This document shows positions 59,301 to 64,000 of a DNA stretch of 64,000 nucleotides, piece after piece. Each line of letters starts with the position of its first letter. Position 1 is the first letter of the stretch. The position numbers and the translations under genes were made by a program. This DNA comes from Photorhabdus noenieputensis (GTDB taxonomy: Bacteria > Pseudomonadota > Gammaproteobacteria > Enterobacterales > Enterobacteriaceae). The DNA is taken from NCBI RefSeq assembly GCF_018448935.1, contig NZ_RCWC01000007.1:1-64000 (forward strand), read 5' to 3'. A model generated the notes under the pieces. It saw nothing but the letters and a program-made list of their open reading frames with translations. It was not told the DNA's origin and ran no database searches.

Positions 59301-62300
59301 CTTGAGCTGGAAGGCGATGCTTTATGCCAACGGGTAAATCGTGCGCCGCAGTTACCTGTTGGCTATCGTGAGCTGTTCCCAGCAATGCATGCAATAACCG
59401 CGGATAGCAGTGAACCTCAAGTTGCAATATTCTTGCTGGAACATCTTTCTCGTCACGGTATTACCTTTACTTCACCACAATCACTGGCGGATTGCTTGAA
59501 ACGCTATCAGCCCCAACCGGAATATCATGACTGGTTTGGCCGTATGTTGGCATACCTTTGCCAATGCAAAGTATTGGTTGAATCTACACAGCATGTATAT
59601 CAGGTCGGATGGTTATCTGCTACATCCAATGGTGAGGCGATATGCATCCCAGAACGTTGGCATACTGTGATACGTGATGTTCTTACTGGTCAACAGACGG
59701 CAATCGCATTACTTGACGATCCGCAATTCGCGCCGGAACAACAATTGTTTGTGTTGCCAGAAACCCGGCAATGGTTGGCAGGATTACAACAGGTAATTAC
59801 TATCCTCTCTCAGCGATTACAACGCCCCGTGACTTTGATGGAGTTTGATGCTCGTAGCGGTCTCTGTGCGCAGTGGCTGGCAGAGCATATTACTGATCAG
59901 CACCTCTGTTATCTCGGTTTTGAACGTTCTCAAGCACTGGTTAATCAGGCGCAGATACGATTGAGCGGTTATGCTCATGCATCGGTACAATATTGGTCTG
60001 AACAGAGTTGGCCTGAACAAATTCCTGAATCGCTGCAACATCAGGCTGATATTATTCTGTTGAATAACGTATTACACCGGGAAAAAGATCCCGTACGTTG
60101 TGTCAAGGCATTGGTGCCGCTTGCTCAACCTGGCGCGTTGATATTGGCAATGGAGTTGCGACAGGCATCGTCTCTCTCCTTGATTACGACTGAATTGCTT
60201 TCACCTAAAGGTATTCAATTACGCTCTGCGTCACAGTGGTTATCGCTATTGCCACAACTATTACCGCTACAGGCCGAAATGCCAATTACCATCGGTAACC
60301 TTAGTGTGTTATTGATGCAGGTAAGTGACAGTGTAACCATTCCTGATCGGGAAAAAATTAAGGCTGTGCTGGCACAACATCTGCCGGGATATATGATTCC
60401 ACAGCGTTTACACATCATTCCTCGCCTGCCACTGACGCCTAACGGCAAAATTGATCGTAATGCATTGTTGCAAGAACTACAGTCCGCGACAAAAACGGAG
60501 ACAGCGCCACGTCAGAATGAAATGACTTTGTTGAGTGCGGTGGAACAAATTGTTGCTGGCATTTGGCAACGCTTGCTCAATACCAAGCAACTGAGCCGTG
60601 ACAGTGACTTTTTCCAACTTGGTGGAGACAGTCTTCTGGCTACACGTTTGGTTGGTGAACTGACACAACAAGGTTTCAAAGGTGAACTGGGTTATCTTTT
60701 CCGTAACTCACAATTGGCTGCCTTTGCGGCTACATTGGTTCCTTCGGCTAAAATTTCATCACAAGCGCGTGCGCTGTCGAAAGAGCAAAACGAATACCAC
60801 CCTTTTCCACTCACGGAAGTTCAACAGGCTTACTTGGTCGGACGCCATCCGGGGTTCACTTTAAGTGGCGTTGGGGCGCATTTCTTTATTGAATACCAGA
60901 TAGAGCGGTTAGATGTTCAACGTTTAAATCGGGTGTTAAATCGCCTGATCCAGCGTCATCCAATGCTGAGAACCGTGGTTGTCAATGACCAGCAGAAGGT
61001 ATTAGAAAATGTCCCGTTATTTTCCGTTAAACAACATCAATTCGCCAATATTACGCAGGCAGATACGTTACGTGAACAGCTTTCACATCAGGTATTAGAT
61101 GCCAGTAGCTGGCCGGTGTTCGATTTCCAGCTTGCGCAAGACGATGGGATTGTCTCCCGGCTATTTGTCAGTCTGGATAATCTGCTATTAGACGGGTTGA
61201 GCATGCAGATATTGCTGGCCGAGTTAGAACAGCTTTATCTTGACGAACAACATGAATTGCCGCCATTAAAAGTGACATTCAGGGATTGTGTACTACGCCA
61301 GCAACAGGTGCCAGCACATCAGAGTTCGCTGCAATATTGGCAGGAGCAAGTGAAAACATTACCACTGGCACCACAATTGCCACTGCGTATTGCCCCGGAA
61401 AGTGTTCAATCGCCACGTTTTGTGCGCTATAGCGATCGGTTATCCGCATATGAATGGAGTCAGTTAAAACAACATGCAGCTTCCTATCAGATAACGCCTT
61501 CCGCGTTATTAATTGCGGCTTATGCAGCGGTTCTTTCTGCATTCAGTACTAAACCGGAGCTAACGCTCAACCTTACCCTTTTTGATCGTCCGCACTGGCA
61601 TGAAGATATTAATGACATTCTGGGTGATTTCACTTCTCTGTCATTACTGGCCTGGCATCCGGAGAAAAATTGGTTATCAAGCGCCCGTGGATTGCAACAA
61701 CAGCTATGGCAGAATCTGGATCACCGTCACATTTCAGCAATTAGAGTGATGCGTGAATTGGCACAGAGCCGCGGCCCTGATATTGCCATTATGCCGGTTG
61801 TTTTCACCAGTGCGTTGGGGACACGCCAAGGGCAATTCCTTTCACATTCCTCGTGGATGAAACCCGTTTGGGGTATTTCGCAAACGCCACAAATCTGGTT
61901 GGATCATCAAGTTTATGAATCTGATAATGAACTTTGCCTAAATTGGGATGCTGTCGAAGAATTGTTTGAACCTCGTCAATTACAAAACATGTTCAATAGC
62001 TACACGACGCTATTACGTACCCTTGTGACACAACCAGAAAGTTGGCACGCAGCGCTGGAGCAATTGATGCCGCGTCAGCAATCCGTGATGGTTGAAAATA
62101 CTGCTGTTGCTATTGCGCCATCATTACGTTCAGAGGGATATGACCCACAAATATGCAGCGAAATTCAACGTCTGTTCTTATCCGTAACAGGTCATTCTAT
62201 TAACGCACAACAAAACTTTTTTGAGGCAGGAGCTAGCTCACTACAACTAATTCAATTGCATAGCAAGTTACAACATGCGGGTTTTCATCATCTTGCCGTG

Positions 62301-62453
62301 ACTGATTTATTTGCTTATCCAACACCAGAGGCACTCAGTTTGCGCTGCCGGAAAGATTTTCACGACGGAAATCGCCAGTCGATTACTCCTCGTCAGCGTC
62401 AACAGCAAAAGCGTCGGCAACAACGGGAAAAACGTCACAAAGGAGCTGCATAA
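56334..62453 (+). CDS. irp2: Yersiniabactin-type nonribosomal peptide synthetase HMWP2
   Basis: A 2039-residue NRPS (Irp2 2035-2041). Order: N-terminal aryl carrier with phosphopantetheine Ser in KGLDSMQM (about residue 39); cyclisation domain 1 (about 100-540; core DLLIMDAAS near 235); cysteine-type adenylation domain (IIYTSGSTGMPKGV near 695; GYRIELGEIDA near 952) with an inserted methyltransferase-like region (about 1150-1330); carrier 1 (GGDSLLATRLVGEL, about 1430); cyclisation domain 2 (from about 1490; DNLLLDGLS near 1613); carrier 2 (GASSLQLIQLH, about 1970). It loads salicylate and cysteines to build thiazolines. The stop overlaps irp1 (TAATG). Confidence 0.95.
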   Translation: MHTDLVSPDSLRQIISGFLNQKNILVDDNDDLIRKGLDSMQMMALLNQLRRHGYRVTLRELYQNPTLHAWSQLLQRHAPVIHTAPKTDDAQPLIADTRPFPLTAVQHAYFVGRSPEQTLGGVGCHLYQEFDGSGLEPEQLEAAVYRLIQRHPMLRVRFLPDGRQQGMTDAYWKKLTVHNLSSLAADKQQQALNNIREQLSHRVLRVEQGETFDIQLSLFGENQHRLHANIDLLIMDAASFSLFFTELAALIVKRNLPVIPSDYDFCSYLAQYQAQFAQARQEAEIFWRNRLDILPPAPQLPLAKEPSLIKNVRIQRRCFRLAPEHWQRFKQLAQQNGVTPTMALATAFAGLLCRWNHAPRLLFNLTLFDRAPLHPAVNNLLADFTNILLLDIPADNLPFCQLAQDAQATFVEAYEHRHWSGVEVLRELKKRGSHPYGAPIVFTSNLGRPLYGENTRDVLGKPGWGISQTPQVWLDFVAFEHENTLNIQWDSNDELFPDRLMDTLFTAYQGLIENLAENAMQWREELPDLMPESQYQLRHKINDSTEPLPSTLLHEGVFLQAERTPNIVALITNNKEISYGELSLAARRLAAVLQKMSVIPGDRVAISMEKGVGQIVAALAILYAGGIYVPVPVDQPVNRRRAICESAGICVVIIDPEQQPDGWSQDVHCVSWHQDEQCLPLTNMVKRAVTDPAYIIYTSGSTGMPKGVVISHQSALNTCLDINRRHQVQNSDRLLALSALHFDLSVYDIFGILTAGGALVLINEAQRRDPSTWEMLIARHNVTLWNSVPALFDMLLTYCEGIEVDTPKALRTVMLSGDWIGLSLPERYHAFNPDGVLSAMGGATEAAIWSNEYIVRKVAAQWRSIPYGYPLANQRYRVVGEDGRDCPDWVVGELWIGGAGVALGYFNDEELTSAQFVFDQGERWYRTGDLGCYHPEGWLEFLGRRDSQVKIGGYRIELGEIDAALNQLTGISKGIALASGEKEKSLAAFLELEGDALCQRVNRAPQLPVGYRELFPAMHAITADSSEPQVAIFLLEHLSRHGITFTSPQSLADCLKRYQPQPEYHDWFGRMLAYLCQCKVLVESTQHVYQVGWLSATSNGEAICIPERWHTVIRDVLTGQQTAIALLDDPQFAPEQQLFVLPETRQWLAGLQQVITILSQRLQRPVTLMEFDARSGLCAQWLAEHITDQHLCYLGFERSQALVNQAQIRLSGYAHASVQYWSEQSWPEQIPESLQHQADIILLNNVLHREKDPVRCVKALVPLAQPGALILAMELRQASSLSLITTELLSPKGIQLRSASQWLSLLPQLLPLQAEMPITIGNLSVLLMQVSDSVTIPDREKIKAVLAQHLPGYMIPQRLHIIPRLPLTPNGKIDRNALLQELQSATKTETAPRQNEMTLLSAVEQIVAGIWQRLLNTKQLSRDSDFFQLGGDSLLATRLVGELTQQGFKGELGYLFRNSQLAAFAATLVPSAKISSQARALSKEQNEYHPFPLTEVQQAYLVGRHPGFTLSGVGAHFFIEYQIERLDVQRLNRVLNRLIQRHPMLRTVVVNDQQKVLENVPLFSVKQHQFANITQADTLREQLSHQVLDASSWPVFDFQLAQDDGIVSRLFVSLDNLLLDGLSMQILLAELEQLYLDEQHELPPLKVTFRDCVLRQQQVPAHQSSLQYWQEQVKTLPLAPQLPLRIAPESVQSPRFVRYSDRLSAYEWSQLKQHAASYQITPSALLIAAYAAVLSAFSTKPELTLNLTLFDRPHWHEDINDILGDFTSLSLLAWHPEKNWLSSARGLQQQLWQNLDHRHISAIRVMRELAQSRGPDIAIMPVVFTSALGTRQGQFLSHSSWMKPVWGISQTPQIWLDHQVYESDNELCLNWDAVEELFEPRQLQNMFNSYTTLLRTLVTQPESWHAALEQLMPRQQSVMVENTAVAIAPSLRSEGYDPQICSEIQRLFLSVTGHSINAQQNFFEAGASSLQLIQLHSKLQHAGFHHLAVTDLFAYPTPEALSLRCRKDFHDGNRQSITPRQRQQQKRRQQREKRHKGAA

Positions 62454-64000
62454 TGACTGATTTAACGCTTCACTACGATAATTGCGATCCTATTGCAGTG
62501 ATTGGCCTTGCCTGCCGCTTTCCTCGGTCGCCAGATAGCGATGCTTTCTGGCATAACCTACAACACGGCGTTGAGTGTACTGTTCCACTTTCCCGTCAAA
62601 CATTATTAGATGCAGGTATTCCTCCTGAAGTTATTGAGAGTGAAAATTTTGTCAATCGGGCAGCGATATTAGAGAAGGCGGAACAATTTGACGCCTCGCT
62701 ATTTGGTTATTCACGTCAGGAAGCGGAGATACTGGACCCTCAACAGCGTCTTTTTCTCCAGACCGCCTGGCATGCTCTTGAACACGCGGGTTATGCGCCA
62801 CGTCATGTCCCCTTGAAAACCGGTGTTTTTGGTAGTAGCCGGATCAGTACTTGGCCTTCATGGTCGCAATTTTCCATGACCGATGTTGGTAAAGTTAAAG
62901 GACTTCAAGCATTAATCAGCAACGATAAAGATTATCTTGCAACACGTACCGCTTATAAATTAAACCTAAAAGGTCCGGCGCTGACGGTACAAACAGCGTG
63001 TTCAAGTTCACTGGTTGCTGTGCATATGGCTTGTGAAAATTTGCGTGCCGGTGAATGTGACATGGCGTTAGCCGGTGGTGTGGCGGTTTCCTTCCCCCAA
63101 GAAAGCGGTTACTTGTATCAGCCGGGAATGATCTTCTCCCCTGATGGACATTGCCGCTCCTTTGATAGCCAGGCAAATGGCACCTATGGCGGTAATGGAG
63201 TTGGTGTTGTCACGCTAAAACGCTTGAATGATGCTCTGCGCGATGGCGATCCCATCATGGCTGTGTTACGTGGCAGTGCAATTAATAATGATGGCAATGA
63301 GAAAGTTGGCTTTACCGCCCCTTCGGTCAACGGTCAGCGCAACGTTATTATCGAAGCACTCCAACTGGCCGATGTCAGTATTGATGATGTTGGCATGATT
63401 GAAGCACACGGCACAGGAACGCCTCTTGGCGATCCGATAGAAGTTGACGCGCTACGCAGCATATTTTCTGACCGTAGTGTGGCGGTGCCACCTTGTTATC
63501 TTGGCTCAGTGAAAAGCAATATGGGCCATCTTGATACAGCCGCCGGCATTGCTAGCTTGATTAAAGCGGTTCTGTCTGTTTGGCATGGTTATATTCCACC
63601 GACGATCAATGTTCAGCAACCCAACCCGGCGTTACGGTTAGAACAAAGTCCGTTCAGGTTGGCAACGCAAGGACGGCGTTGGACACAAGCATTACGAACC
63701 GCAGGTGTCTCTTCGTTCGGTATTGGCGGTACCAACTGTCATGTTGTCGTGCAATCACTGCCGGAAGAGTTACGTTGTCACCGTACCCATCATGCGCAGA
63801 CCGCGCCTTTATTGCTCTCTGCTGCTTCTGAATCTTCATTACGTCGATTGGCACAACGTTATGCGACTGCACTCAATAATGCACCAGAGCATCACGCAGA
63901 TCTGGCTTGGACCGCATTACAAGGGCGTGATCTTTCATTACCCTGGCGTTTAGCCTTGACGTTAACGTCACAAAGTGCTGAACATTTATCCGCTTTTGCC
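62453..64000 (+). CDS. irp1: Yersiniabactin-type polyketide/NRPS HMWP1, N-terminal part
   Basis: Open from ATG 62453 to the window edge (about 516 codons) with no stop. It begins MTDLTLHYDNCDPIAVIGLA and is a type I ketosynthase domain: catalytic Cys in TVQTACSSSLVAVH, His in EAHGTGTPLGDPIEV and His in SVKSNMGHLDTAAG. The C-terminal linker toward the acyltransferase (LLLSAASESSLRRLAQRYAT) starts near the edge. HMWP1 extends the chain made by HMWP2 with malonate and further cysteine. Downstream genes such as ybtU, T, E and S would be expected outside the window. Confidence 0.94.
   Translation, partial: MTDLTLHYDNCDPIAVIGLACRFPRSPDSDAFWHNLQHGVECTVPLSRQTLLDAGIPPEVIESENFVNRAAILEKAEQFDASLFGYSRQEAEILDPQQRLFLQTAWHALEHAGYAPRHVPLKTGVFGSSRISTWPSWSQFSMTDVGKVKGLQALISNDKDYLATRTAYKLNLKGPALTVQTACSSSLVAVHMACENLRAGECDMALAGGVAVSFPQESGYLYQPGMIFSPDGHCRSFDSQANGTYGGNGVGVVTLKRLNDALRDGDPIMAVLRGSAINNDGNEKVGFTAPSVNGQRNVIIEALQLADVSIDDVGMIEAHGTGTPLGDPIEVDALRSIFSDRSVAVPPCYLGSVKSNMGHLDTAAGIASLIKAVLSVWHGYIPPTINVQQPNPALRLEQSPFRLATQGRRWTQALRTAGVSSFGIGGTNCHVVVQSLPEELRCHRTHHAQTAPLLLSAASESSLRRLAQRYATALNNAPEHHADLAWTALQGRDLSLPWRLALTLTSQSAEHLSAFA

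Overview
The window looks like a chromosomal accessory region of a Photorhabdus-type entomopathogenic enterobacterium. This rests on gene content, not on a database search: a complete type VI secretion cluster, a yersiniabactin-type siderophore locus, an RTX lipase, orphan tail-fibre genes, two ERIC elements and many plasmid-style toxin-antitoxin (TA) loci, all in fairly AT-rich enterobacterial DNA.

Layout. 1-5,100: an IS5-family transposase fragment at the edge, an apparently IS-clipped GH18 glycosidase, an intact RelE/StbD-type TA pair, an HSL-type esterase, an ERIC element, then a GC-rich TA pair sitting between the separated antitoxin and toxin genes of an older, decayed TA locus. 5,100-11,900: sugar and small-molecule enzymes, namely a PhzF-family isomerase, a GH30 glucosidase with a GH1 6-phospho-beta-glucosidase, and divergent xylR/xylA with an ERIC element in the xylA leader. 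11,900-15,400: an orphan hypothetical gene, a VOC protein, ccdAB, yefM with a collapsed yoeB, an exclusion-type lipoprotein and an N-terminally truncated antitoxin. This block reads as plasmid-derived.

15,480-39,718: one co-oriented minus-strand run of 18 genes. It starts with tssB-tssC-hcp-tssE-tssF-tssG-vgrG-(small gene)-PAAR-tssA-tssJ-tssK-tssL-tssM-clpV and continues with short gaps into a MASE1 membrane sensor, a LuxR-type response regulator and a BvgS/EvgS-type hybrid kinase, so the injection machine and a three-gene sensory system may be co-transcribed. Two tandem tail-fibre paralogues follow (40,277-42,194). 42,600-44,253 is a second TA cluster: a VapC tail, a truncated ParD/ParE pair interrupted by an IS1182-type fragment, an intact ParE-type pair and a shortened Phd.

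44,350-48,190: a class A beta-lactamase, about 1 kb of AT-rich non-coding DNA, and a type I-secreted RTX lipase. 48,247 to the end: the siderophore locus, with ybtA divergent from fyuA-ybtX-ybtP-ybtQ-irp2-irp1. irp1 runs off the window. A Fur-box-like site and a candidate YbtA operator lie in the divergent promoter region. Putting the receptor, permease, importer and synthetases on one strand differs from the Yersinia high-pathogenicity island.

The features most worth follow-up are nested and eroded TA loci, sensors appended to the T6SS operon, a TssM without recognisable Walker motifs, paired tail fibres with a swapped receptor-binding segment, and the rearranged ybt operon. No tRNA, rRNA or CRISPR array was seen.
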